From Flavobacterium piscisymbiosum (GTDB taxonomy: Bacteria > Bacteroidota > Bacteroidia > Flavobacteriales > Flavobacteriaceae): 64,000 nt of DNA. The translations under genes were made by a program, and so were the position numbers. The stretch spans positions 1,240,001 through 1,304,000 of the forward strand of contig NZ_JAJJMM010000001.1 in assembly GCF_020905295.1 (NCBI RefSeq). Reading direction: 5' to 3'. The notes beneath the pieces are model-generated. The model was given only the letters and a program-made list of their open reading frames with translations, made no database searches and was not told the origin of the DNA. Positions 53,831-62,385 of this stretch are shown in pieces. Every line of letters starts with the position of its first letter. The stretch's first letter is position 1.

Positions 53831-56800
53831 CTAATTTTTCTTTAATACGATTATAGAATTTTCTTCTGCAACAGATTCAAAACCAAAGTTAATTAAAGTG
53901 TTTTTTAAACGGGAACTATTGATTAAAATAACACAAGAAGTGGTAGAAATGATTTTCTCCAGATCCTCTTTATAATTTTCATCAGAAATTAAAACGGCTT
54001 CAAATTCATTTTCTAAAGACAATTCGAGATGATCCAAATAAGAGATTTTTCTCTTTTTAAGGAAATAATTTGTTTTGGCAACCGCTAATTTTTCTTCATC
54101 AGCAATAAAAGAAATTACCTTTCGCTGTGGTTCCTGCAAGGTCAATAAAACGTCTAATTGTCCGTAATCATTGGCTAAGTGCAATATTTTGGCTTTCGCC
54201 GAAAGGTGCTTGTTGAGACGATAATAGGTTTCTAAATTATGTTTTAAATCGCTTTTGACACTGTTGGTGATTTCAATTTCTTTGTAATCATAACTGTGAA
54301 TGACCATTTTTTTGAAATAATCAGGACCTTCTAATTCCTGGCGCACTTTATGAAATTGTTCTTTAAAATAAGCACTTAATAGTTTCGTTCTTTCGGCATA
54401 ATTTTTCCCAAAAGAGAGATTATCAGGCGAAATTCTTTCTAAAATGGATAGCGTAACATGACTATGATGAATGACAAAATCGCCTTTTGGAATCGCTTCT
54501 GAAGCACCATGAATTAAAACCGGAATAATGTCCAGATTAAATTCTTCTGCCAAATAAAAAGCACCTTTATGAAAACGGTTGATCTGATTGCTTATAGAAC
54601 GTGTTCCTTCCGGGAAAATCATAAGCGAATATCCTTCGTTTACTTTTTGGCGCAAATGTTCAACGCCGCCTTCAAGACCTTCAGAAACCGGATAAAAACC
54701 TGCTTTTCTAACTGTTCCGCCAAAAATAGGAGAATTGTAAACCCAGTCGTTTACCAGAAATATAATTTTTGGACTCAACATTCCCATTGCCAGAATATCG
54801 ATAAACGACGAGTGATTGGCAATAATTATTGCTGGTTTTTCGAAGTTTTCATTAAACTTATTAATGACTTTTTTATGCAAAAACGGATTTGAATACAAAA
54901 CAGAATTCATGAATCTTGAAATGCAATAACGAAATGCTTTCATCTTCGTTTTTTCCTTAATCGGAAGAATTGGCATAATGGTGATGCTGAAAAGAGACAT
55001 CAAAATACCGCCAAGTCCGTAGTAGGTAAACGAAATAATACCGTGTATAAAAGTGCGTAATACAAAAGGAGGATTTCCTTTTTTCGCACGATTGGATATA
55101 AAGAGTTTAAAAAGAATCGGGTAGAAGATGAACGTAATAATCAGTGCGGCAAAAACCCCAATTAAAGAAACCGATGAGATAGAGCGCAACGCCGGATGAC
55201 GTGCAAAAATCATGGCGCCAATTCCTAAAATAGTCGTGATAACCGCCAGGATTATTGAAGTTCTGTAAATCGCAATTTCATTTTTTCCGTTGGTATATTC
55301 TTTTTGAAGTGCGCTTGTCATGAAAATACTAAAATCGACACCGTGCCCAAAAATCAGCGTACAAACAATCATACTAAAGATGTTCATTTGGATGCCAAAG
55401 ATGCCCATAATTCCGGCCGTTACAATTCCTGTTAAAGCAATTGGAATACAGCTTACGATTACCAATTCGACTCTGCGGAAAAAGAAAAACAAAATCAGTA
55501 TTACAGCAACAAACGAATAATTAACCAACGAATTAAAGTCGGTTTTTAAGGTACTGAAAAACGTTTCGTTCATTTGCTGACGATCAATTGCAATCAGATT
55601 ATTTTTGGCGGAAGCCGATTTTACAAAAGCATCTCGTTGTTCCGGCGTTACTTTTACCAAAGTAGAAATCGTGAAAAATCCATTTTTTTCGGTTACAAAT
55701 TCTTTCAATTGCAAAGCCTGAATTTTCAGATATTCTGAAGCTGAAATAGGTTTGAAATTAAAATCTAAATGATCAAAAAAAGCAGAATAAGTGGTTGGTT
55801 TAAAACCTAGTTTTGAACCTTCGGCAATCAATTCAGATTCTAAAAGTTGTTTTTTGTTGGTATCCCAAAACGAATTCCATTTTTCGATTTTCTGTTGCTG
55901 CTCCTTTTGCGAAAGCATAATGCCGCCAACGGAACTGAAATTTAATATTTTGTTGGTTTGCTTTTCTTTTGATAGATCAGCAAAAAGCTGAGAGTTGTTT
56001 TGTAAAACTTCCTCCATACTTTTTCCGTACGAAGCCACATAAATGGTTTTGGAGGTTAAGCTCGTGCTTTCTTCCAGATCTTTTTCGGCTGCTTTGATTT
56101 CCTTCGGAACAAAATTCAATTGTGATAAATCGTTATTGAAGCCCACATTATTATAAGTAAAACAGCAAATAATGGTAATTAGAACACAAAATCCAATCAG
56201 ATATTTATTGTTATGAAAAGAGAAATGTGCGAGTTTATCGATGACATTTTTCTTATGTTCGAAATTGTTTTCTTTCGGTTTATATAAATGCGGAACAATC
56301 AAAAGAGAGAAAATACCCGTTACCATAACAATTACGGCGGCGAAAATTCCGAGGTCATTCAGCGCATCTGACTTTACAAAAAGCAAACATAAAAATGCAA
56401 CAGCAGTTGTAGAGCTGCTCATAATTACGGGCATTGTAATGTCTTTGTATAACGTTTTTACATCGCTGTTATGTTTGTAATGCGTTAGAATATGTATCGA
56501 ATAATCGATTGTGATTCCTAATAAAATAGATCCAATTCCGAGAGAAATGGCGGAGATTTGCTCTTTCACAAAATATAAAAAGGCAACGGCAAACAAAGCA
56601 CCAAAAACGGTTGGAAGAAAAATGATCAATGGAATCAACACTTTTCGATAAAACAAAATCAAGATCAACATCAGCGTAATCATCGCGATTGTTGTTGTTA
56701 AGATGATATCGCTTTTGATTTGATTGGCATTGGCAACCGCAATCAAAGCCGAACCAAAATAACTTATCGAGGTTTTGCCTTTGAATTTTGTATTTAAATT

Positions 56801-57511
56801 ATCCTGAATCGATTTTAGTTTATTCGCAAAAATCGTATTCTTTTCCGTTTCGCTCGACGGAAGATTTGAGGTAATAAAAAGCAACAATTTCTTTTTGTCT
56901 TTGGTCATCACAAAACCATTGTTGAGTGTAAAATCGTCACCAATATTTAATTGCTGTAATTTTTTTAGTGCGATAAACGAAATGCCCAACGGATCTTGCA
57001 GAATAAAATCTTTGGTCACAAATCCGGATGGAGAAATTATCGATTTGTAATTTCCCTGAACAGTCGCCGCAATGCTGTCTTTTTGAAGTTTGTTCTGAAT
57101 CGCCACATAATCTTTATTCTCCAGAAAAAGCGGCAGATTATTGTGGACAAAATCTATAGTTTCCTGAATGTTTTCTTCGTCAATTTTTCCCTGAATTCCG
57201 GTAACGTAAGGTTTACAGGATTTGGCAACACTGTCTGAAAAAATAGTAGCCATTTCTTTTAAATCTTCTTCCGTTCCGTTTTTATCCAATTTGAAAATAA
57301 CGGTTATTTTGTCAGCAAAGTTGAGTTGTTTCAACACTTTTGCCGTAACATCTGCCTTATCGTTTGTTGGGATCAGTTTGGTAATGTCTTCTTCAAATTT
57401 AATTCGGGAAGCAAAAAATCCAAATGCCAAAAGCATCAAAATAGCCAATACCACCGATAATTTTTTTCGTCGGTTTACAAATAAGTGAATGGCGTAGAAG
57501 TATTGATGCAT
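53831..57511 (-). CDS. MMPL/RND transporter fused to PlsC acyltransferase and a C-terminal MTase-like domain
   Basis: A 1226-residue protein in three parts. Residues 1-870 form an MMPL-type RND transporter with two sets of six helices and two periplasmic loops (about 40-270 and 460-680). About 880-1085 is a 1-acylglycerol-3-phosphate acyltransferase domain with NHSSFID (H-x4-D, about 897) and FPEGTRS (about 965). About 1090-1226 looks like a degenerate class I methyltransferase or Rossmann domain (LHLANDYGQLDVLL, FIADEEKL). Single MMPL and acyltransferase parts are known from aryl-polyene clusters; the fusion would couple lipid attachment to export. Confidence 0.85.
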   Translation of the reverse strand: MHQYFYAIHLFVNRRKKLSVVLAILMLLAFGFFASRIKFEEDITKLIPTNDKADVTAKVLKQLNFADKITVIFKLDKNGTEEDLKEMATIFSDSVAKSCKPYVTGIQGKIDEENIQETIDFVHNNLPLFLENKDYVAIQNKLQKDSIAATVQGNYKSIISPSGFVTKDFILQDPLGISFIALKKLQQLNIGDDFTLNNGFVMTKDKKKLLLFITSNLPSSETEKNTIFANKLKSIQDNLNTKFKGKTSISYFGSALIAVANANQIKSDIILTTTIAMITLMLILILFYRKVLIPLIIFLPTVFGALFAVAFLYFVKEQISAISLGIGSILLGITIDYSIHILTHYKHNSDVKTLYKDITMPVIMSSSTTAVAFLCLLFVKSDALNDLGIFAAVIVMVTGIFSLLIVPHLYKPKENNFEHKKNVIDKLAHFSFHNNKYLIGFCVLITIICCFTYNNVGFNNDLSQLNFVPKEIKAAEKDLEESTSLTSKTIYVASYGKSMEEVLQNNSQLFADLSKEKQTNKILNFSSVGGIMLSQKEQQQKIEKWNSFWDTNKKQLLESELIAEGSKLGFKPTTYSAFFDHLDFNFKPISASEYLKIQALQLKEFVTEKNGFFTISTLVKVTPEQRDAFVKSASAKNNLIAIDRQQMNETFFSTLKTDFNSLVNYSFVAVILILFFFFRRVELVIVSCIPIALTGIVTAGIMGIFGIQMNIFSMIVCTLIFGHGVDFSIFMTSALQKEYTNGKNEIAIYRTSIILAVITTILGIGAMIFARHPALRSISSVSLIGVFAALIITFIFYPILFKLFISNRAKKGNPPFVLRTFIHGIISFTYYGLGGILMSLFSITIMPILPIKEKTKMKAFRYCISRFMNSVLYSNPFLHKKVINKFNENFEKPAIIIANHSSFIDILAMGMLSPKIIFLVNDWVYNSPIFGGTVRKAGFYPVSEGLEGGVEHLRQKVNEGYSLMIFPEGTRSISNQINRFHKGAFYLAEEFNLDIIPVLIHGASEAIPKGDFVIHHSHVTLSILERISPDNLSFGKNYAERTKLLSAYFKEQFHKVRQELEGPDYFKKMVIHSYDYKEIEITNSVKSDLKHNLETYYRLNKHLSAKAKILHLANDYGQLDVLLTLQEPQRKVISFIADEEKLAVAKTNYFLKKRKISYLDHLELSLENEFEAVLISDENYKEDLEKIISTTSCVILINSSRLKNTLINFGFESVAEENSIIVLKKN

Positions 57512-57537
57512 GGTTATTTTTTAATTTTTGTTGCCAC

Positions 57538-57555
57538 TCCCGATAGCTATCGGGA
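57538..57555. repeat. Dispersed palindrome copy 3 (TCCCGATAGCTATCGGGA)
   Basis: A perfect 18-base palindrome between the transporter fusion and the GT2 gene. A 28-base context beginning TTGCCACTCCC is identical to the copy at 62285. Confidence 0.85.
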
Positions 57556-57581
57556 TAAAGGATTAAAATGATTTTTTTTTA

Positions 57582-57639
57582 GCCACAAATTTCACAAATT
57601 AGCACAAATTAATTCGTGAAAATTTGTGAAATTCGTGGC
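57582..57639. repeat. Hairpin repeat (GCCACAAATTTCACAAATT family)
   Basis: Arms 57582-57600 and 57621-57639 are reverse complements with one mismatch over 19 bases. Related to the outer arms of the nested palindrome at 39103. It fills the 180-base gap together with the copy-3 palindrome. Confidence 0.8.
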
Positions 57640-57691
57640 GAACTGACTCGGGATTTAAAATCAGTTTAATCTTTTAATCTGTGGCAAACTT

Positions 57692-58879
57692 TTACGTAAT
57701 TTTTTTATTATTGTTAGAACTAAAAGCGGTTAAAAGTAAATAACTTATTAAGCCAAAAGTCAGTGCCAAAACGGATGCTAAAATAAGACTTCCCACGATA
57801 TATTGGGTAGCATTTTTTTGAATATCATCGAGCGTAACCGAACTGTCTAAAATTAGAGGCGCATCATTAGAAACAAAGTAACTTCCCATTTTTAGAGAAC
57901 CGTAAATAACAAAAGGAATAAACGGCGGAAAACTTACATTCGAGGCCAGATAAGCTATGACTTTATTGAGCCTGAACAAAGCCGCGAAAGTAAAAAGCAA
58001 AACGGTTTGAAATCCCCAAAAAGGAGAAATTCCAATAAAAATACCCAAAGCAATTGCCGCTGATTTTTTGAAATTAGAATCAGAACTTTCTAAGATATCT
58101 TCGAGAAAGAATTTTTTAAAACCTTTTTTTTTTGCTCTTCTAAAAAAATCTCTCGGTTTGATGTACAACAACGCGTTGAGAACCAAAACGGTATTCAGGA
58201 TACTAATTCGGGTAAAATCTTTGAAAGGTCGAAAATGCGAAACACGTTCTGCAGGATCATATAAAATCTGAATCGGGATGTTTTTTACCACGATTCCTTT
58301 CCAGGCAGATCGAACAATGACTTCAATTTCGAACTCAAATTTATTGGTATAAAATTGTTTCGGAATGAGCTTTAAGGGATATAATCTAAATCCGGATTGT
58401 GTGTCTTCAAGAGCAATTCCGGTTTCGAACTTGAACCAGAAATTCGAAAATTTATTACCAAAACTACTTTTCTTTGGCACATTTTCCTGTGTCATATTGC
58501 GGCTTCCAATCAAAAGAGCATTGGGTTCTTTTTGAATGGCTGCAATAAAATTGGGAATATCTGATGCAAAATGCTGTCCATCAGAATCGATCGTGATGGC
58601 ATATTCGAAATGCATTTCGATTGCTTTTCTAAAACCATTTCGGAGCGCTCTTCCTTTTCCTATATTTCGAGGATGATGAATTTGAGTAAGCTCCGAATAT
58701 TGTTTTAAAATTTCGTTTGTTGTATCTGTAGAACCGTCATTGACGATGATAATATTCGAAGTAAAATCTAAAATAGAATCCAGCACTTTTTTCAACGTTT
58801 TATGATTATTGTACGTGGGCACAATAACACAAAAATTGGTCGAATTAAGTAATTCCTGCTGAGAAAAAGTTGGTTGCAT
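57692..58879 (-). CDS. GT2 glycosyltransferase fused to DUF2062
   Basis: A 395-residue two-domain protein. Residues 15-235 form a GT2/DPM1-like glycosyltransferase: VIVPTYNNHKTL, IVNDGSTD near 46-53 and the DxD motif TIDSDGQH near 97-104. Residues about 270-390 form a DUF2062 membrane domain with three helices (ALGIFIGISPFWGFQTVLL). This pairing is a familiar member of aryl-polyene/flexirubin clusters. Such enzymes may attach a sugar or handle a lipid-linked intermediate. Substrate unknown. Confidence 0.85.
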   Translation of the reverse strand: MQPTFSQQELLNSTNFCVIVPTYNNHKTLKKVLDSILDFTSNIIIVNDGSTDTTNEILKQYSELTQIHHPRNIGKGRALRNGFRKAIEMHFEYAITIDSDGQHFASDIPNFIAAIQKEPNALLIGSRNMTQENVPKKSSFGNKFSNFWFKFETGIALEDTQSGFRLYPLKLIPKQFYTNKFEFEIEVIVRSAWKGIVVKNIPIQILYDPAERVSHFRPFKDFTRISILNTVLVLNALLYIKPRDFFRRAKKKGFKKFFLEDILESSDSNFKKSAAIALGIFIGISPFWGFQTVLLFTFAALFRLNKVIAYLASNVSFPPFIPFVIYGSLKMGSYFVSNDAPLILDSSVTLDDIQKNATQYIVGSLILASVLALTFGLISYLLLTAFSSNNNKKIT

Positions 58880-58898
58880 TTGGGATTTTTTTCTTGAC

Positions 58899-59384
58899 CT
58901 ACTTTACAAATTGCTTCTCTTTTTCAGAGAAACTTTTCGATTGCAAAACAAAGTTTTTTAGGTATTCTTTCAAAGCGCCTGTTTGCTCTGCATAATGATC
59001 AGTAATGAACTTTTTATCTTCTTTGATGTTCTTTTTATAACCTGTAATTCCAGGAACATCTTCCTGAATACTCAATCGAATCATTCTGATTTCGATGTTG
59101 TTGGGATCACTTTTTAAAGTAGCTTCAAGAAGTTTTGCACCTTCTTTAAAACGGGAAATTTTGCTTCCTATTAAGTTTTCAAATTTAGAATCTACCAAAA
59201 TTGAAGCCGCTTTGTAAGCCACTAAAATTTTCTCATCGCTGTTCGAAATTCCGGAAAGTTTTTCTGTAAATTCCTTAGCGTTTGCTTCTGATTTTGCAAC
59301 ATCAGGATATACCTTTCGAATCGATGCTAAATCTGGATTTCCTGCAAAATTTATCCATAAGAGTATTGACAATAGTAATTTCAT
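58899..59384 (-). CDS. Exported hypothetical protein of the pigment cluster
   Basis: A 161-residue protein with a short hydrophobic N-terminus (about 1-14) predicted to be a signal peptide and a helical, charged mature part. No family is recognised; the spacing of Asn-Ile-Arg and Lys-rich helices resembles a TPR-like solenoid (LLEATLKSDPNNIEIRMIRL). It lies between the GT2-DUF2062 gene and a hot-dog dehydratase-like gene with gaps of 2-20 bases, so it is part of the pigment operon. Confidence 0.75.
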   Translation of the reverse strand: MKLLLSILLWINFAGNPDLASIRKVYPDVAKSEANAKEFTEKLSGISNSDEKILVAYKAASILVDSKFENLIGSKISRFKEGAKLLEATLKSDPNNIEIRMIRLSIQEDVPGITGYKKNIKEDKKFITDHYAEQTGALKEYLKNFVLQSKSFSEKEKQFVK

Positions 59385-59386
59385 AA

Positions 59387-59758
59387 TTATAGTTTTTTAT
59401 ACGCATTGCTTAATTTTAAAGCAACTGTATCATTAAAATATGTGGTGTTTTTCACCTTTACCAAATCATCCTCTGTGGTAGTTATATCAAGTTCTAAACG
59501 CAATTCCGGATTCGTTTCCGGATTGATCAATGCCATAAATTTTACATTCGTAAGCGTCTGAATCATCAAAGTACTTTTGGTAATCGATTCTGTAAGTTCT
59601 TTAATTATCTGAATCATGCAAACGCCCGGCATAATTGGGTTTCCTGGAAAATGACCTTTAAAAACCTCATGATTGGCATTAACTAATATACGAATATTAA
59701 ATTTAGCATCTCCTGTTTTTTCCTCCGAAAGCACTTTATAAAAGTCTTTTAAAACCAT
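59387..59758 (-). CDS. Hot-dog fold 3-hydroxyacyl-ACP dehydratase-like protein
   Basis: A 123-residue FabA/FabZ-like hot-dog protein with GHFPGNPIMPGV and the active-site His36. The acidic partner residue of FabZ appears to be Gln50 (GVCMIQ in place of GVxxxE), so catalysis may be weak or altered. Dehydratases of this type create the double bonds of an aryl polyene together with a ketosynthase and a ketoreductase. The start is an ATG followed by VLKDFYKVLSE. Confidence 0.8.
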   Translation of the reverse strand: MVLKDFYKVLSEEKTGDAKFNIRILVNANHEVFKGHFPGNPIMPGVCMIQIIKELTESITKSTLMIQTLTNVKFMALINPETNPELRLELDITTTEDDLVKVKNTTYFNDTVALKLSNAYKKL

Positions 59759-59770
59759 ATTTGTATTTTT

Positions 59771-60385
59771 TTATTTCGTTTCAAAAGAGTAAGAAATCCC
59801 TATTTGAAAATTGACATTAGTATTATAATCACCAAATAAATAATGGCTATTAGAATTGTTATGATAGTAATCGCTGTCTAAAACATCCAAAAGACCTTTT
59901 TTAAATCGAAATTCAAAACCAAGACCAGATGGCATCTTATAAGCTACACCTGTAACAAACGAAAGATCATTATATGTTTTTCTAAAAGCTAAATTGTCGC
60001 TTAAAAGAACATCTAAGGCAGGTCCAAATTGTATCTCAAACTGATTAAATTTTAATTTGTTAAGCAGGCCAATCGACAAATAACTCATTTGTAAATCCTG
60101 ATAAACAGTTCTTTCTGTTTGCGTATCCTGATCAATAAAATTACGGGCAACATTATTAGAACCTTGTCTGATGTAATTTATTTCCGGCTGTAATGCATAA
60201 CGTTTCGTGAAATTTATTTCTCCAAAACCGCCAACATAAAAATCAGGTCTGTAGTTAGCATGCATTTCTGATATGGTAGAAAGAGACAATCCAGCTCTTA
60301 AACCAGGCTTAAAAGTTACCTGAGCTTGTGTGTTTATGACTGCCCAAAAAAAGAATACGACAAGCGCTAATTTCTTTGTGTACAT
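59771..60385 (-). CDS. Outer-membrane beta-barrel protein, copy 2
   Basis: A 204-residue protein with a signal peptide (cleavage near TQAQ) and alternating beta-strand pattern with aromatic girdle residues, the PorT/OmpX-like barrel of Bacteroidota (FKPGLRAGLSLSTISE, ALQPEINYIRQG, QIGISYSF). It shares this plan with the gene next to it (60386) and ends in an aromatic-rich strand. The two are tandem paralogues separated by zero bases of useful spacer. Confidence 0.82.
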   Translation of the reverse strand: MYTKKLALVVFFFWAVINTQAQVTFKPGLRAGLSLSTISEMHANYRPDFYVGGFGEINFTKRYALQPEINYIRQGSNNVARNFIDQDTQTERTVYQDLQMSYLSIGLLNKLKFNQFEIQFGPALDVLLSDNLAFRKTYNDLSFVTGVAYKMPSGLGFEFRFKKGLLDVLDSDYYHNNSNSHYLFGDYNTNVNFQIGISYSFETK

Positions 60386-60991
60386 TTATTTTACTTTAAA
60401 AGTATAACTAATACCAATCTGAAAAACCTGATTCAGGATAAGATCATTATAGCGATAACCATTATCGTCATACTCAACTCCGTCGTAGCCATAAATATCA
60501 ACTAAACCTTGTTTTAATCTTGCTTCAAATGTTAATCCGTTTGGCAATGTATATCCAACACCTCCAACAATGGCAAAGTCAAAACCTTCGGGATTGCTGT
60601 TGATATAATTATCAGAAATTTTTAAATCTAAAGACGGACCTCCTAAAATGTGAAAACCTTTACCGCCAATGTTAAATTTTGCAACCGCACCAAGTGTTAA
60701 GTAGTTTAATTCGTAATTTACAGAACGATAATTATAACCGTTTCCAAAATATTCTCTTCCTTCATCGCCTTGTCTTGAATACGTTATCTCAGGCTGTAAC
60801 GAAAAATATTTATTAAATTTAATGTTCAGTAACCCACCAACATAAAAGTCTGCTTTAGAGCTATTATCATCAATATTAGTTAATGTTGATAAATTTAAAC
60901 CGCCTCTAAGTCCCGGACTAACTTTTACTTGTGCTTGAGGAGATTGAATTCCGATAAATAAAATAAAAGCAATTACGGCTAATTTTTTCAT
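60386..60991 (-). CDS. Outer-membrane beta-barrel protein, copy 1
   Basis: A 201-residue paralogue of the 59771 gene: signal peptide ending SPQAQ, then VSPGLRGGLNLSTLTN, SLQPEITYSRQG and the closing strand FQIGISYTF. The barrel is expected to have eight strands. Tandem duplication inside the pigment cluster suggests two versions of an outer-membrane anchor or receptor; function is unknown. Confidence 0.82.
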   Translation of the reverse strand: MKKLAVIAFILFIGIQSPQAQVKVSPGLRGGLNLSTLTNIDDNSSKADFYVGGLLNIKFNKYFSLQPEITYSRQGDEGREYFGNGYNYRSVNYELNYLTLGAVAKFNIGGKGFHILGGPSLDLKISDNYINSNPEGFDFAIVGGVGYTLPNGLTFEARLKQGLVDIYGYDGVEYDDNGYRYNDLILNQVFQIGISYTFKVK

Positions 60992-61028
60992 TTTGATTTG
61001 ATTTAAAGTTTATGAATAGTTTAAATTT

Positions 61029-61664
61029 TTATTCTGATTTAAAATAATTCAGTTCAATTTTCAATTTAATATTCTGATGAATAATCTGAATCTTTTCGGC
61101 AAAAATATTGTTTTCTGAAGTAAATGTCAGCGTAAATTTTTCTTTTGTTTGAGACGAATGAACGACTTTCTCTAATCGATGATTTTTTTTTGATATAAAA
61201 AGATAATTGTCGCGTTTTCCATCTTTCGATTTATAAATATCATCCGATTCATTTTCAAATTGTTCCTGAATCAGATATTCTTTTTTTAGCAATAATCTAA
61301 AATCTTCTTTTAAAGTATTAATGAGAATTTTTCGATCTAATTCTGAAACAATCGAGTTGACTTTGAAACTGTTATCAGAGATTTCGAAATCTAATAATTT
61401 GTTACCAAATTCGGTTGTGAAAACGATACGATGAACCGTGTCATTTATTTTCTTGGCGATGAAAATTCCGCTGATCTCATTTCCGTAAACCGTGATATTT
61501 GTTTTATAAACATAATCGGTTTTTGAATCTGAAAAATAGGGAACTTCGTAAGACGTTTTGTCTAATTTTTTAGGCGTATAATTTTTGGTGACCGAGCCAC
61601 ACGAAACTAAAACAATGGCCAGAAAGCAATTAATTAGTAAAAACTGAATCGTCGATTTTTGCAT
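61029..61664 (-). CDS. Outer-membrane lipoprotein, possibly LolB-like
   Basis: A 211-residue lipoprotein with lipobox VSC (Cys22) and a mostly beta body. It overlaps the LolA-like gene upstream by 35 bases. In aryl-polyene clusters the LolA-like carrier is paired with a lipoprotein of LolB-like fold that receives the lipid at the outer membrane; the pairing supports the same job here. Sequence identity to LolB is not visible, so the assignment is by fold and position. Confidence 0.65.
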   Translation of the reverse strand: MQKSTIQFLLINCFLAIVLVSCGSVTKNYTPKKLDKTSYEVPYFSDSKTDYVYKTNITVYGNEISGIFIAKKINDTVHRIVFTTEFGNKLLDFEISDNSFKVNSIVSELDRKILINTLKEDFRLLLKKEYLIQEQFENESDDIYKSKDGKRDNYLFISKKNHRLEKVVHSSQTKEKFTLTFTSENNIFAEKIQIIHQNIKLKIELNYFKSE

Positions 61665-62256
61665 TTATCACTTTATTTTTAAGTACAATTCGGGTATAAT
61701 CTTCAGATGATTCTAATAATTTTACCTGAACTACGGTTGCTTCTTCTTTATCAAAAGTCAGTTCGATTTGTTTGATGTATTTTTTCAGCGTAGCATCTTT
61801 CGGAACAAATTTCGCCAGATTCTGACCTTTTAATTTAAAGTACGAAATCATAAATTCTTTATCGTCAAACATATTTCCGCTTACGCTGCCCACGATTAAT
61901 TTATTGATGCGGCCAAAGATTTTGCTGTTGCCAATATCAACTGCACTTTTCTTTCCTTCGTCGTTGATTAGGATTTTTCCGTTTTTAAAAACAATACTGT
62001 AATTGTACGGCTTTTTGTATTGCCATTGCAAAAGACTAGGTTCTTTAAAAATCATTTTACCCGAAGTTTCAATGTCTTTCGATAAAAAATCCAAATGTTT
62101 GTATTGCACGAAATCAGTACTTAACGTTTTTATTTTTTTCGAAACTACATTTACATCCTGCTTAAAAGTGGCGATTTCAGCGTCGCTCATTTTTTGTTCC
62201 TGAGCAAACAAATTGCCTGAAATAAATAGAATTAGTAGTGCTATTTTAGTTTTCAT
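61630..62256 (-). CDS. LolA-like outer-membrane lipid carrier
   Basis: A 208-residue periplasmic protein with a signal peptide (about 1-18, ending LFAQ). The rest is an unclosed beta-barrel of the LolA type (QYKHLDFLSKDIETSGKMIF, LLQWQYKKPYNYSIVFKNGK, KQIELTFDKEEATVVQVKL). A dedicated LolA in aryl-polyene clusters carries the polyene lipid across the periplasm. Its 3' end overlaps the lipoprotein gene by 35 bases. Confidence 0.85.
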   Translation of the reverse strand: MKTKIALLILFISGNLFAQEQKMSDAEIATFKQDVNVVSKKIKTLSTDFVQYKHLDFLSKDIETSGKMIFKEPSLLQWQYKKPYNYSIVFKNGKILINDEGKKSAVDIGNSKIFGRINKLIVGSVSGNMFDDKEFMISYFKLKGQNLAKFVPKDATLKKYIKQIELTFDKEEATVVQVKLLESSEDYTRIVLKNKVINAKIDDSVFTN

Positions 62257-62291
62257 ATTTTGTAAAAATTGTGCTTAAAATTTTTTGCCAC

Positions 62292-62309
62292 TCCCGATAG
62301 CTATCGGGA
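62292..62309. repeat. Dispersed palindrome copy 4 (TCCCGATAGCTATCGGGA)
   Basis: A perfect palindrome in the 129-base gap between the deacetylase and LolA-like genes, in the same 28-base context as copy 3. Confidence 0.85.
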
Positions 62310-62385
62310 TAAATGATTAACACTGATTATTATTAAATTGAATAAAATCCGTTTTCATCAGCGTTTTCGCTTTAGCGAATCTGCC

